Shown here in pieces: positions 52,254-60,879 of a DNA stretch of 64,000 bases. Source of the DNA: Flavobacterium haoranii (lineage in GTDB: Bacteria > Bacteroidota > Bacteroidia > Flavobacteriales > Flavobacteriaceae); NCBI RefSeq assembly GCF_009363055.1, contig NZ_CP045292.1, positions 992,001 through 1,056,000 of the forward strand, read 5' to 3'. A model generated the notes under the pieces. That model did not search any database. It saw only the letters and a program-made list of their open reading frames with translations, and was not told the DNA's origin. Both the position numbers and the translations under genes were made by a program. Positions within the stretch are counted from its first letter, which is position 1; every line of letters begins with the position of its first letter.

Positions 52254-53201
52254 ATGAAAAAAATAAATCTTTTAACATTCTTTTTATTTCTAAATTTCGC
52301 ATCATATGCTCAAGAAAGAGAATTAGAAACATTCAGAGACAAAGTTTATACTTATGTAAACTATGACAAAAACAATAATAGTGAAATAAAATCAATACAA
52401 TTACAAAAAGACAAATTATTAAAAGAATTAGAAAAATCTTTTTTATCATTTATTCTTAATGAGAAAAGTCATAATTTCGATACAATTAAAAAAAATGCAG
52501 CTTCAATTGGGAAAGGAATTCGTTGTACTGAAATAAGAAAAGATTATTCAATAAAAAGTAAAGAACATAATATAGATATTTTAGTTTCTTTAAATGGTAT
52601 TTATGACTTTGGACGACCAGAATTTGTTTCATTTTTTATACAGCCTTTTCATATAGAAAATGAAGATTATATTGTATATTATTACAAGTTAAATGGAAAA
52701 GGAAAATACTACATAAAAAATTTAAAAGACAACAAACTGCTTTTAGAAAGTGAAGCATTTTCAAGCCATAGAGCAATAGCTAATATGTTTCAAATTGATG
52801 AAAATCACTTGTTAATAATTGAATATATGGATAGCAAAGGACAAAGAGCTTATGTTTTAAATAAGTCAAAAAACAATTTAGAACAAGCTTTATCCTTTAA
52901 AGGAAAAACTTTTATTAAAAACACTACAAACTATACTAAATCAACTAAACTTACTTACGAACCAAGTAGAAAATATTTGCATATTGCAGGAAATGAAAAC
53001 ATAATAGACCATAATAATTTATATAAAAAGTTTATATTTTATGACAAAGAAAGTCAAACAATTTCTTATGTAATTAATAATAAAGGAGAGCTATCTTCTG
53101 CAAAATGGATAAACAATTCATTTGAAATAGATGACTTCTATTTAGGAAATTATATGCACGACGAACCAATGCCAATGCCAGAACCTTTAAAAACTGATTG
53201 A
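52254..53201 (+). CDS. Secreted protein of unknown function (cassette 40)
   Basis: 315 residues. Signal peptide (FASYAQERE). Lysine-rich helical segment (NNSEIKSIQLQKDKLLKELEKSFLSFIL) and then strands with a propeller-like rhythm (ISLNGIYDFGRPEFVSFFIQ; HLLIIEYMDSKGQRAYVLNKSKNNLEQA; KYLHIAGNENI). The C-terminus is proline-methionine rich (MHDEPMPMPEPLK). No family recognised. The only gene of the cassette. Confidence 0.7.
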   Translation: MKKINLLTFFLFLNFASYAQERELETFRDKVYTYVNYDKNNNSEIKSIQLQKDKLLKELEKSFLSFILNEKSHNFDTIKKNAASIGKGIRCTEIRKDYSIKSKEHNIDILVSLNGIYDFGRPEFVSFFIQPFHIENEDYIVYYYKLNGKGKYYIKNLKDNKLLLESEAFSSHRAIANMFQIDENHLLIIEYMDSKGQRAYVLNKSKNNLEQALSFKGKTFIKNTTNYTKSTKLTYEPSRKYLHIAGNENIIDHNNLYKKFIFYDKESQTISYVINNKGELSSAKWINNSFEIDDFYLGNYMHDEPMPMPEPLKTD

Positions 53202-53217
53202 TTAAATTAAAAAGCCA

Positions 53218-53353
53218 GCAGGTAACAACAGTTTGGCAAAATGGCGGGTTCAGTGCTAAATTGAACATTTGGTTTTCAAATAAACATTAGTGCTAAATTG
53301 AAAGTAAGTGCTTCTAAATCCGCCACTTCGCCAAGCTGGAAAACGTTGTACCT
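53218..53353 (+). repeat. attC of cassette 40 (related to family H)
   Basis: R'' gcaggtaac against the start gttaccagc (52216): one mismatch at the seventh position (ct versus ca), the only such internal mismatch among long matches. Arms agtttggc / gccaagct pair. Junction at 53345. Confidence 0.8.
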
Positions 53354-53392
53354 CATTGTGAAAATACAATATCGTTCATAAATAATTAAAAA

Positions 53393-53677
53393 ATGCTAAA
53401 TTATTACATTTCAAAGAAAGGGAATTTTACTCATCAAGAATTCAATAATGAAATTGAGCTTGCTATAGCATACTTTTCTGAAAATTTGAAACCTAATAAA
53501 GTGATTTTTAATAAAACCAGACATTCAATCAATATTTGCTACACAATAAATGATATTGAATACGAAGGTACTTATATTAGTATTCAGATAACTATTAAAG
53601 AAAAAACAATTGGTGTAATTGATTGTTTTCTAGATAATAAAAAAATATTTATGGAACTATCTTATACATCCGTATAA
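53393..53677 (+). CDS. Unknown small protein, 94 residues (cassette 41)
   Basis: No signal peptide. Beta-rich in the second half (TINDIEYEGTYISIQITIKEKTIGVIDCFLD). No family recognised. First of two genes in cassette 41, 18 bp before the aspartic protease gene, so likely co-transcribed with it. Confidence 0.65.
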   Translation: MLNYYISKKGNFTHQEFNNEIELAIAYFSENLKPNKVIFNKTRHSINICYTINDIEYEGTYISIQITIKEKTIGVIDCFLDNKKIFMELSYTSV

Positions 53678-53695
53678 CTTTTTAAAAAATAAAAT

Positions 53696-54721
53696 ATGAA
53701 TAAATTTAAATTAAATAAAATAATCATTCTTATATTTTTTCTATTCAATATATCTACTTTTTCTCAAACAAGAATTGAAATGGAAGAAGTTAATGGTGTA
53801 TACATGATACCATGTAAGGTAAACGGTCTTCCTTTAAAATTCATTTTTGATACAGGAGCTTCAGATGTGACCATTTCAAAAACCGAAGCCTTATTTATGA
53901 TTAAAAATGGTTATTTAAGAAACGAAGATATTGGTGACAAAGAATATTATACTTTAGCAAATGGTAATACTGTTGAAGGCATCGTAATAAATTTAAAAGA
54001 AATTGAAATTGGAGGTGTTAAAATTGAAAATATAAAAGCTTCAGTAGTTCTTGAACAAAAAGCCCCTTTATTATTAGGGCAATCTGCTTTACAAAAGCTA
54101 GGAACCTATAAAATTATAGGCAGTACTTTTGTTTTAGAAGATTATTCTTCTAATACAGTTTTATCAATTTTAGATAAAAAAAATGGTTTTAAAACTCTAA
54201 AACTTGGTACTAAATTCAACGAACTTCCTTATTTTTTTAAAACAGCTGAGTTTGCTGTAAATAAAAAAGAAAATTTAGCAATTGGTATAATCAAAGACGC
54301 TCCGGATGAATTCAAAACTATTTTTGATATAAAAATGGATTTTTTAGTGGTTACAATTGATTTAGATACGAAAACACTTAATGGAATACAACTTCTTAAA
54401 GTTTATAGTACAATCATAGAAGATGATAAAACAGTCTTACCTTCAGTAGAAGATTATAAATATTTAAATTATATGTATTATAGAGTTTTAGGCGTAAAAC
54501 CCAGCTTTTTCAAACAAGATTTTCTAGACTCAAAAAAAATAGCTTCAACAGAAGGAGGCTATTCCTATTGGAAAGGTGAAAATGTTTTATTAAGCGTAGG
54601 AAATGAGTTATCAGAAGTTAAATTAACGAAGGATTACAAACCTGCTTCTATATTTAATCTTAAAATTACATATACAAAAAATGAAAATCAATCCTTGGAT
54701 AGCCTTTTTGATAAATTTTAA
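53696..54721 (+). CDS. Retropepsin-like aspartic protease, secreted (cassette 41)
   Basis: 341 residues. Signal peptide (STFSQTR). The active-site loop FIFDTGASDVTIS (Asp about 53) and the later hydrophobic-glycine motif LLLGQSALQKLGTYKI (about 125-140) are the two landmarks of clan AA retropepsin-like domains in bacteria. The following 170 residues are not recognised and may be a specific binding part. Bacterial members work as dimers on periplasmic proteins. Second gene of cassette 41. Confidence 0.82.
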   Translation: MNKFKLNKIIILIFFLFNISTFSQTRIEMEEVNGVYMIPCKVNGLPLKFIFDTGASDVTISKTEALFMIKNGYLRNEDIGDKEYYTLANGNTVEGIVINLKEIEIGGVKIENIKASVVLEQKAPLLLGQSALQKLGTYKIIGSTFVLEDYSSNTVLSILDKKNGFKTLKLGTKFNELPYFFKTAEFAVNKKENLAIGIIKDAPDEFKTIFDIKMDFLVVTIDLDTKTLNGIQLLKVYSTIIEDDKTVLPSVEDYKYLNYMYYRVLGVKPSFFKQDFLDSKKIASTEGGYSYWKGENVLLSVGNELSEVKLTKDYKPASIFNLKITYTKNENQSLDSLFDKF

Positions 54722-54740
54722 ATAAAACTTAAAAACAACA

Positions 54741-54877
54741 AGGTACAACAGCGGTTAAAAAAAATGGCTTGTTCAAGAATTTCCCGAAAATTCTCCGAAT
54801 TTTCTAAATTTTGTCTATTTTTGGGTTGGCTTGGTTTTGGCTCACGCCACTTTCTTTAGCCGCGGACCGTTGTGGTG
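54741..54877 (+). repeat. attC of cassette 41 (family D)
   Basis: R'' aggtacaac matches gttgtacct (53345). -7 element TATTTTTG at 54816-54823. Junction at 54869. Confidence 0.88.
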
Positions 54878-54881
54878 CATT

Positions 54882-55382
54882 ATGATGAACGATAAAGAAA
54901 AAGCTATACGAATTACAAAGACCTTTCTCGAAAAGAATGAGATATATAAGGATTATATTGTTGACTCTTCTAATATTTTGGAACGAGAATCTCTTTGGTA
55001 CATCCCATTTAAAGAATTAAATCCTGACTCAAACAATTTTTTAGTTGGAGCTTATAATGGAATTATTGTTGACAAAAGTTCATCTGATTTTCTTCAACCA
55101 GGAAGCGCTTTGAGTCTTGACGAATGGATTTACGGATTTGAAATAGGAATTAGAGGAGAACGATATGATTTGATAATTGAAAAAGTAATCGACTTCCAAA
55201 AAACTTTAGATATTTTAAGTAAAATTGGACTAAGCTACGTGGAAATAGAAATTGAAAACGGAACGGAATGGAAAATTCCTAAAAACTTCAAGCAGAAAGA
55301 AATAAAAAGCCGACTTGACAAACTGCCATGTAAATTTAAGAATCAATCGTTTACTTATTCAATTAATGAATTTAAAAAATAA
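54882..55382 (+). CDS. YrhB/Imm35-like protein (cassette 42)
   Basis: 166 residues, cytosolic, starting at the first ATG of ATGATG, 12 bp after the junction. Residues 1-75 (KAIRITKTFLEKNE ... ESLWYIPFKELNPDSNNFLVGAYNGIIVDKSSS) resemble the YrhB/Imm35 domain found in immunity proteins of polymorphic toxins: a W-(I/V)PF strand, a G-N-x-I-V-D-K turn. I treat this as a weak resemblance. The C-terminal 90 residues are not recognised. No toxin gene is nearby. Confidence 0.62.
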   Translation: MMNDKEKAIRITKTFLEKNEIYKDYIVDSSNILERESLWYIPFKELNPDSNNFLVGAYNGIIVDKSSSDFLQPGSALSLDEWIYGFEIGIRGERYDLIIEKVIDFQKTLDILSKIGLSYVEIEIENGTEWKIPKNFKQKEIKSRLDKLPCKFKNQSFTYSINEFKK

Positions 55383-55473
55383 GAAGTGAACGAATATTTG
55401 AATATAAACTCGTAACAACAGAAAATACAGACTCTTCAATACTTGGAGAATTGTTAAATTAATAAAATAACGA

Positions 55474-55607
55474 CACCACAACAATGGCTATAAGTAATTG
55501 CTTGTTCTCACCTACTTCTGAAAATCCTTACGGTTTTCAGTTTGGTGTGTACTTGCAGAGTTTAGTGCTAAACCACGCAACTACTCATAGCCGAGACCGT
55601 TACCTGT
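55474..55607 (+). repeat. attC of cassette 42 (family B)
   Basis: R'' caccacaac matches gttgtggtg (54869). The loop is slightly diverged (cttacggttt for ctcgcggatt). Junction at 55599. Confidence 0.87.
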
Positions 55608-55639
55608 AATTGTAATAAAAACTTTTAATTATATAAATT

Positions 55640-55831
55640 ATGAAAACAAAAAAACAATCAATTTTAATCTTATTAATTTTCATCACAGTATTTGCTGGAA
55701 AAACATTTTTTGGTAAAGGAATAGATAGCGGAATTGAAAATTGGAGATTTTATGTTTCTCTTATAGGATTTTTGATTTTACTAACCACTTCAATTATCTT
55801 TTATAAAAATTTAAAAAAAGACAGCCAATAA
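55640..55831 (+). CDS. Small membrane protein, 63 residues (cassette 43)
   Basis: Two transmembrane helices (ILILLIFITVFAGKTFFG and FYVSLIGFLILLTTSIIFY) separated by a short polar loop. No family recognised. It has its own cassette, and about 100 bp of AT-rich, gene-free DNA separate it from the attC. Confidence 0.65.
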   Translation: MKTKKQSILILLIFITVFAGKTFFGKGIDSGIENWRFYVSLIGFLILLTTSIIFYKNLKKDSQ

Positions 55832-55931
55832 TAAAAAGAATTAGTTGTGCTAAGCATTTAATAGAATTTGGCGAAAATTAAAATTTTATGAGAGATTAAA
55901 TTCTGGAAATTCTAAACTGTAAAAAAACAAC

Positions 55932-56069
55932 TACAGGTAACAGCGGTTAAAAAAAATGGCTTGGTCAGGTTCATTCCGAAAATTCTCCGAATTTTCAGAA
56001 TTTTATTTATTTTTGGGTTGGCTTGGTTTTGGCTCACGCCACTTTCTTTAGCCGCGGACCGTTGTAGTT
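55932..56069 (+). repeat. attC of cassette 43 (family D)
   Basis: R'' tacaggtaac matches gttacctgta (55599), 10 of 10 bases. -7 element TATTTTTG at 56008-56015. Junction at 56061. Confidence 0.88.
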
Positions 56070-56403
56070 CAGCTTATTCGTGATGTTCTTCTTTAAATTT
56101 AAAATCTAGTATTTGAACTAAAGATTTTAAAATTGTTGCGTGAATTTTTAACTTGAATTACGAACTTAAAAAAACTTTACGCTGACTTTTGATAAACTAT
56201 GATTACTGAATTGCGTTGTGTTGAATTTTGACTAACGTTGCGGAAAAGCGTTGTAAATAATAAAGCCGAAACTACAACAACAGTTTACACTCAGCGCAAG
56301 GTTCTCGCCTATTTGCTGAAAAAATTCGTGCCGAATTTTTTCTAATCGGATTTTTTGTTATCTTTGGTTCATAAGGTTTGCGCCGAAGTGTAAGCCGTGA
56401 CCG
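56062..56403 (+). other. ORF-less cassette, family II, copy 3 (cassette 44)
   Basis: 342 bp, starting TTGTAGTTCAGC like cassettes 13 and 27 and ending in a family F attC. The body is more diverged, with repeated words (ttgcgtgaattttt; tacgctgacttttg). No credible reading frame. Confidence 0.75.
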
Positions 56404-56411
56404 TTAGCAGT
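56270..56411 (+). repeat. attC of cassette 44 (family F)
   Basis: R'' aactacaac matches gttgtagtt (56061). -7 element TATCTTTG at 56359-56366. Junction at 56403. Confidence 0.87.
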
Positions 56412-56435
56412 AATAATAAAAAACATACACAATTA

Positions 56436-57230
56436 ATGAGAAAATATTTTATTTATAATGGTGAAACTGAAGTTGGACCATTTGATTTTGAACAATTAAA
56501 ATCCTTACAAATAAAAAGTGACACGCCAATTTGGTATGAAGGATTAGAAAATTGGACAACTGTAGATAAAATAGATGAACTTAAAACAATAATTGTTTCT
56601 ACTCCACCGAAATTTGAAAATACAAAACAAAATTTTTCAAATCCACCTAAATTTTCAAATTACGAAAAACCAACGAAAAAGAATAACGTTTTACGAAACG
56701 TTTTAATTGGTTTAGGTATTTTACTAATTAGTGTTTTGGTTATTTCTGCCATTAACTCTGAACCAAGTGAAGCAGAATTAGAATTAATGGATATTAAGGC
56801 TGACTCTATAATTCAAAAATCGGAGCGTGAAAGAATAAATTCTGAAAAAACAATAAAGAATAGAAATTACAGAAATAATTGGCAAGATTTCTTAACAGTA
56901 ACTACAAATAAATATTCTTATTACGAAATTGGTGGAATTGAGAATCTGCAAATTATTGTTACAAATAAAACTGAATACAAAATAGACGAATTTAAAGTAA
57001 ATGTTTGTTATGTTATTGACAATGGAGATTGTTATAAAAATGAGCAAATAACAATTTACAATATACCAGCAAAATCACAAAAAAGTGAACCTGCACCAAA
57101 TTCGAATAGAGGAAAACGTGTTGACCTTTTTGTTGAAGAAATTTATAGCGATGAATTAAATTTTGGATATGCTCCAGGAAATTGGTCGAAAAATTCTGAT
57201 GACCCATTTTTTACAAAGGAAAAACGATAA
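56436..57230 (+). CDS. GYF_2-domain membrane protein (cassette 45)
   Basis: 264 residues from the ATG at 56436. Residues 1-50 form a GYF_2 domain (YFIYNGETEVGPFDFEQLKSLQIKSDTPIWYEGLENWTTV), a protein-interaction module for proline-rich ligands. A linker and one transmembrane helix (VLIGLGILLISVLVISAI, about 92-110) follow, then a soluble domain with two cysteines (NVCYVIDNGDCYK). Topology: the GYF domain is cytosolic and the C-terminal domain periplasmic. Target unknown. The only gene of its cassette. Confidence 0.8.
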   Translation: MRKYFIYNGETEVGPFDFEQLKSLQIKSDTPIWYEGLENWTTVDKIDELKTIIVSTPPKFENTKQNFSNPPKFSNYEKPTKKNNVLRNVLIGLGILLISVLVISAINSEPSEAELELMDIKADSIIQKSERERINSEKTIKNRNYRNNWQDFLTVTTNKYSYYEIGGIENLQIIVTNKTEYKIDEFKVNVCYVIDNGDCYKNEQITIYNIPAKSQKSEPAPNSNRGKRVDLFVEEIYSDELNFGYAPGNWSKNSDDPFFTKEKR

Positions 57231-57235
57231 ATTAC

Positions 57236-57373
57236 TACTGCTAACAACGGTTACAAGTAATGGCTAGTTTAGGAATATTCCGAAAATTCTCCGAATTTTC
57301 TAAAATAAGTTTATATTTGTTATAGCTTGGTGTTGATTTACGCCACTACTTGTAGCCACATACCGTTGTACAC
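57236..57373 (+). repeat. attC of cassette 45 (family C)
   Basis: R'' tactgctaac matches gttagcagta (56403), 10 of 10 bases. -7 element TATATTTG at 57312-57319. Junction at 57365. Confidence 0.88.
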
Positions 57374-57415
57374 CATTTGAGCAACACGCTCGAAAAGAAA
57401 AATGAATTAAACATT

Positions 57416-58426
57416 ATGAAAGAAAATAGCATACCGAAAATTTATCAGATTACAGGATTGATTGCATTCATCTATTCAATATTATTAGTTGTATATGCAA
57501 TTTATAATCAATTTTTCTATGTAGATGGTACTTGGTTTCACGGATTTACAGCAAATGGATTTGCAGTTTTGAGCGGATTAATTTGGTTTGGAATTCTATT
57601 TATTTTTAAATGGTTTTTAAACAGAGTTCTTTATTATTCAAAATCTAACTTACTTATAAATGCTTATCTGATTTTTTTAGGAATTTCAACCTTATCTACA
57701 GCAACAGTTTTGTATAAATCAATAAAAGTTTACTCATCACTCGAAGAAGGTGATAAATTCAACTCTTTGACTGCTTTTGCTACTTCATCAATTTCAGGTG
57801 CAATATTTCTTTTTATCTCAAGCTTTGCAATTATTCTAATAAGTGTACTGTTAGGAAATCAAATAAGAAAAATAGATATAGTTCAAAAACAATTATTTCA
57901 AATACTTGGCTTTACATTTATTGGTTATGGTGTTGTTTCTGTATTAGGAACATTTGGACTATTAGGAACTGACGTTTTTCAATTCTTAACAAAAGCTGGC
58001 TTATCAATTTTAATCGGACTAATTATTAAAAAAGTATTTAGTATGGACTATTCAGACCTAATTACTTTGACCGATTTTGAAAATCGAACAGAAAAATCAG
58101 CACCTAAACCTAAACCTGAACAAAGAAAAGAATATAAAACGCCTGAAATAACAACTACTTATAAAAATACGGTTGTCAAAGAAAAACCGAAAGAAACCTT
58201 TTCACACAATGAGGAATTACCAAAAATAAATTTAGAAGAACTTGAAGACAAAGATTTAATTCTTTCGTATTTCGAAAATTTACCTGAAGTAGAATTAAAC
58301 CGATTGGAAGCTTTAATACAGAATAAATACAAACAGGTTTTGACAAAAGAACAAAAACAGAATTTAGTTTTACATTATATTTCAGAAAAAAAATTATACG
58401 ACCATCAACGATTTTTACCAAAATAA
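57416..58426 (+). CDS. Polytopic membrane protein of unknown function (cassette 46)
   Basis: 336 residues from the ATG at 57416; TTG 57377 would add 13. Six hydrophobic segments in the first 215 residues (IYQITGLIAFIYSILLVVYAIY; VLSGLIWFGILFIFKWFL; AIFLFISSFAIILISVLLG), then a charged cytosolic tail with KPKPEQ repeats and a helical C-terminus (LPEVELNRLEALIQNKYKQVLTKEQK). No family recognised. The tail may bind a partner protein. Confidence 0.7.
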   Translation: MKENSIPKIYQITGLIAFIYSILLVVYAIYNQFFYVDGTWFHGFTANGFAVLSGLIWFGILFIFKWFLNRVLYYSKSNLLINAYLIFLGISTLSTATVLYKSIKVYSSLEEGDKFNSLTAFATSSISGAIFLFISSFAIILISVLLGNQIRKIDIVQKQLFQILGFTFIGYGVVSVLGTFGLLGTDVFQFLTKAGLSILIGLIIKKVFSMDYSDLITLTDFENRTEKSAPKPKPEQRKEYKTPEITTTYKNTVVKEKPKETFSHNEELPKINLEELEDKDLILSYFENLPEVELNRLEALIQNKYKQVLTKEQKQNLVLHYISEKKLYDHQRFLPK

Positions 58427-58440
58427 CTGAATAAAAAAAC

Positions 58441-58576
58441 GGTGTACAACAATGGCTATAAGTAATTGCTGGTTCTCGCCTACTTCTGAAAATCCTCGCG
58501 GATTTTCAGTTTGGTGTGTACTTGCAAACTTAAGTGCTAACCCACGCAACTACTCATAGCCGAGACCGTTGTGTGT
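58441..58576 (+). repeat. attC of cassette 46 (family B)
   Basis: R'' ggtgtacaac matches gttgtacacc (57365), 10 of 10 bases. Junction at 58568. Confidence 0.88.
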
Positions 58577-58597
58577 AAGCTAAAAAAAGCATCGTAA

Positions 58598-59092
58598 ATG
58601 ACAAAAGAAAGTGCTGAAAAAATTGGAATTCGAGTCGCGACAATTTCTGTGTCAATTGGAATTGTTTTAGCTTATTTGATTCCGACTTGGATATTTTGGG
58701 ACGGAACTTCAAAATCATTCACGTGGATTTTTGATATTGGATTTTGGTTTAATGTGATTATGGGAATCGCATTCTTTTACGGAATGGGATACTTTTTCGG
58801 TAAAAAAGCAGGAATTGAAATTCTCGTAAAAAAACGGAATTATATTCTAACTGGAATAAAATACGGAATTCTGACTTTGATTACAGCTACTTTTTTGACA
58901 AGTCTAATCGGATTTTTCCAAGAGGGAATTGACAATATTGGCGGATTTAGCAATCCTTTTTACGATTACATTTTTAAACCAATGTATTGGATTTTAATGT
59001 ATGGAATTATTCCAGCTATTATTGTTGGAATTTTATTCGGACTGACAATAAAACTAAATGGAAATAAAAAGCCTACACACAACAATGTATAA
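58598..59092 (+). CDS. Polytopic membrane protein, 164 residues (cassette 47)
   Basis: Four hydrophobic segments (VATISVSIGIVLAYLIPTWI; FWFNVIMGIAFFYGMGYFFG; ILTLITATFLTSLIGF; ILMYGIIPAIIVGILFGL). No family recognised. The C-terminal residues THNNV and the stop TAA come from the attC. Confidence 0.7.
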   Translation: MTKESAEKIGIRVATISVSIGIVLAYLIPTWIFWDGTSKSFTWIFDIGFWFNVIMGIAFFYGMGYFFGKKAGIEILVKKRNYILTGIKYGILTLITATFLTSLIGFFQEGIDNIGGFSNPFYDYIFKPMYWILMYGIIPAIIVGILFGLTIKLNGNKKPTHNNV

Positions 59093-59211
59093 CCGCAATT
59101 ACGGCGGATTCGACTACGTCCGAATCCACTCGGAATTGCTAACGCCAGTTCTTAACCGAAAAACATTATCTTTAATCCCGTAACTGACGGTTATACGAGA
59201 CCGTTAGCAGT
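59074..59211 (+). repeat. attC of cassette 47 (family A)
   Basis: R'' tacacacaac matches gttgtgtgta (58568), 10 of 10 bases. Junction at 59203. Confidence 0.88.
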
Positions 59212-59223
59212 AATTTAAAACAA

Positions 59224-59856
59224 ATGAATATATTTAAGAAAATATTCAAGAAGACTCAAATAAAGGAAATTGATTCTCAAGAAAATAAAACGGAGACACT
59301 TCAAATTAAGCATATTCCATTTCCTGAATTTGCTATTGAGGGTATTGAACAAAATGACTTAATTAAAATTTTAAATTTTGACATTGAAGATACTTTGGAT
59401 TTAGAAGATGCTGAACGTTTTATTTGGCCATACTGGAATAAACCAAATCAAGAAAATAAAATAAGAACTATAATAAGCGAAAAATTAGATAATTGGATTT
59501 TCATTTATGGATACAATTATAATCCAATTGAAATAATAAAAATGCTAATTAAACATTCAAATTATAGAATTAATTATTATTCTGCAGATTCACAGACTAG
59601 TGATTATGAATGGATTATTGCAAATAATGGAAAAATAATTCGTGAATTTTATAGCTGTTGGAATATCGAAATCAATAAAGGTGAACCTTTAACAGAACTA
59701 GAAAATAAATTCGTTAAGAGTTTTAGCAACAAGGAATTTGTTTTTGGCGAAGAAGTTTGTATATCAATTTATAATCACACTTGTGGTTTAGATTTTAAAA
59801 AATATACAGCAGAAACAAAATTCAAAGTTGGAACCATACCTATAACTTCAAACTGA
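59224..59856 (+). CDS. Unknown cytosolic protein, 210 residues (cassette 48)
   Basis: No signal peptide. A short basic N-terminus (MNIFKKIFKKTQIKEID) is shared in style with the products at 60023 and 63121. The body is alpha/beta with aromatic patches (DAERFIWPYWNKPNQENK; DNWIFIYGYNYNPIEIIKML; YEWIIANNGKIIREFYSCW). It recalls SMI1/KNR4- or SUKH-neighbour immunity proteins in composition, but I assign no family. Confidence 0.68.
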   Translation: MNIFKKIFKKTQIKEIDSQENKTETLQIKHIPFPEFAIEGIEQNDLIKILNFDIEDTLDLEDAERFIWPYWNKPNQENKIRTIISEKLDNWIFIYGYNYNPIEIIKMLIKHSNYRINYYSADSQTSDYEWIIANNGKIIREFYSCWNIEINKGEPLTELENKFVKSFSNKEFVFGEEVCISIYNHTCGLDFKKYTAETKFKVGTIPITSN

Positions 59857-59866
59857 TTAGAAAAAC

Positions 59867-60004
59867 TACTGCTAACAACGGTTAAAGTAAATGGCTTGGT
59901 CAAGAATTTACCGAAAATTCTCCGAATTTTCTAAATTTTGTCTATTTTTGGGTTGGCTTGGTTTTGGCTCACGCCACTTTCTTTAGCCGCGGACCGTTAG
60001 TGGC
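59867..60004 (+). repeat. attC of cassette 48 (family D)
   Basis: R'' tactgctaac matches gttagcagta (59203), 10 of 10 bases. -7 element TATTTTTG at 59943-59950. Junction at 59996. Confidence 0.88.
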
Positions 60005-60022
60005 AACTCTAAAAAGACGATA

Positions 60023-60709
60023 GTGAAACTATTCAACTTCATAAAAAGACAACCTAAAATAGACTTCTCGTCTGAGGAGACTATAAGACGTTTGGTTGAT
60101 TATATGCCTAAATTTTATAGAACACACAGACAGTTTATTAATTGCGTTGAATTTTTAGAGAACAGAGAATGGGACCTTGCACTTGACAGCTTAATTGAAC
60201 TTGCTGACGAAACGGAACATTATTTTTCTGAAGACTTTTGGCGTGGGCTTGCTGACTCTGCCGAAAAAATGAACTTAACAGACAAAGCAAATTATTGTAG
60301 AAAGCAAATCAAGCGAAACGCAGAAGATATAAAATCAACGACACCATTTGGTTGGACTACTATAAAATTTGACGACACACATTTTCAACATCACATCTCG
60401 GAGAAACTTAAAGAAGAATGGGCGACAGACAGACGTGAGAAAGATAAAGTTCAAGAATTACTAACAAAAGAAGGAGTTCATTTAAAATCACACGGACGTA
60501 GCGGATTTTTATACATTACTGACAATGGGAGAAATGCCGAAGTTGAGTTTGAATTAGGAATGAATGGACTTATCCTCTATTTCAGTAGCTTGAAAAATTG
60601 GTCATTACCGACAAAGCAAACACTGACGGTTGATGATAAGCAGAAAGTAAGAAATGATATTATTAACTGGGCGACAAAGACAAAAAATGCAATCGAATTT
60701 GACGACTGA
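60023..60709 (+). CDS. Unknown cytosolic protein, 228 residues (cassette 49)
   Basis: GTG start, 26 bp after the junction. The N-terminal half is helical (RRLVDYMPKFYRTHRQFINCVEFLENREWDLALDSLIELADE ... FWRGLADSAEKMNLTDKANYCRKQIKRN), a TPR-like pair of helices similar to proteins often found with immunity genes. The second half is a strand-rich domain (GVHLKSHGRSGFLYITDNGRNAEVEFELG). No catalytic motif seen. The codon choice is a little more C-rich than that of its neighbours, as in cassettes 1-5. Confidence 0.68.
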   Translation: MKLFNFIKRQPKIDFSSEETIRRLVDYMPKFYRTHRQFINCVEFLENREWDLALDSLIELADETEHYFSEDFWRGLADSAEKMNLTDKANYCRKQIKRNAEDIKSTTPFGWTTIKFDDTHFQHHISEKLKEEWATDRREKDKVQELLTKEGVHLKSHGRSGFLYITDNGRNAEVEFELGMNGLILYFSSLKNWSLPTKQTLTVDDKQKVRNDIINWATKTKNAIEFDD

Positions 60710-60719
60710 AAGAAGAGCA

Positions 60720-60855
60720 GCCACTAACACGGGTTTTGCGTCAGGCGGGCTGACGTGCAAACATTGAGCTTAGTTCTTCGAATAAACTTTGGTAATAAAT
60801 TGAAACTTTGTGCTCCGAAACCCGCCCGAACGCAAAGCCCGAAAACGTTGTGGTT
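60720..60855 (+). repeat. attC of cassette 49 (family G)
   Basis: R'' gccactaac matches gttagtggc (59996). The body is close to the attC at 19052, 41 kb away. Junction at 60847. Confidence 0.87.
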
Positions 60856-60879
60856 AATGTTGAAAAACCAAGAAACTTA

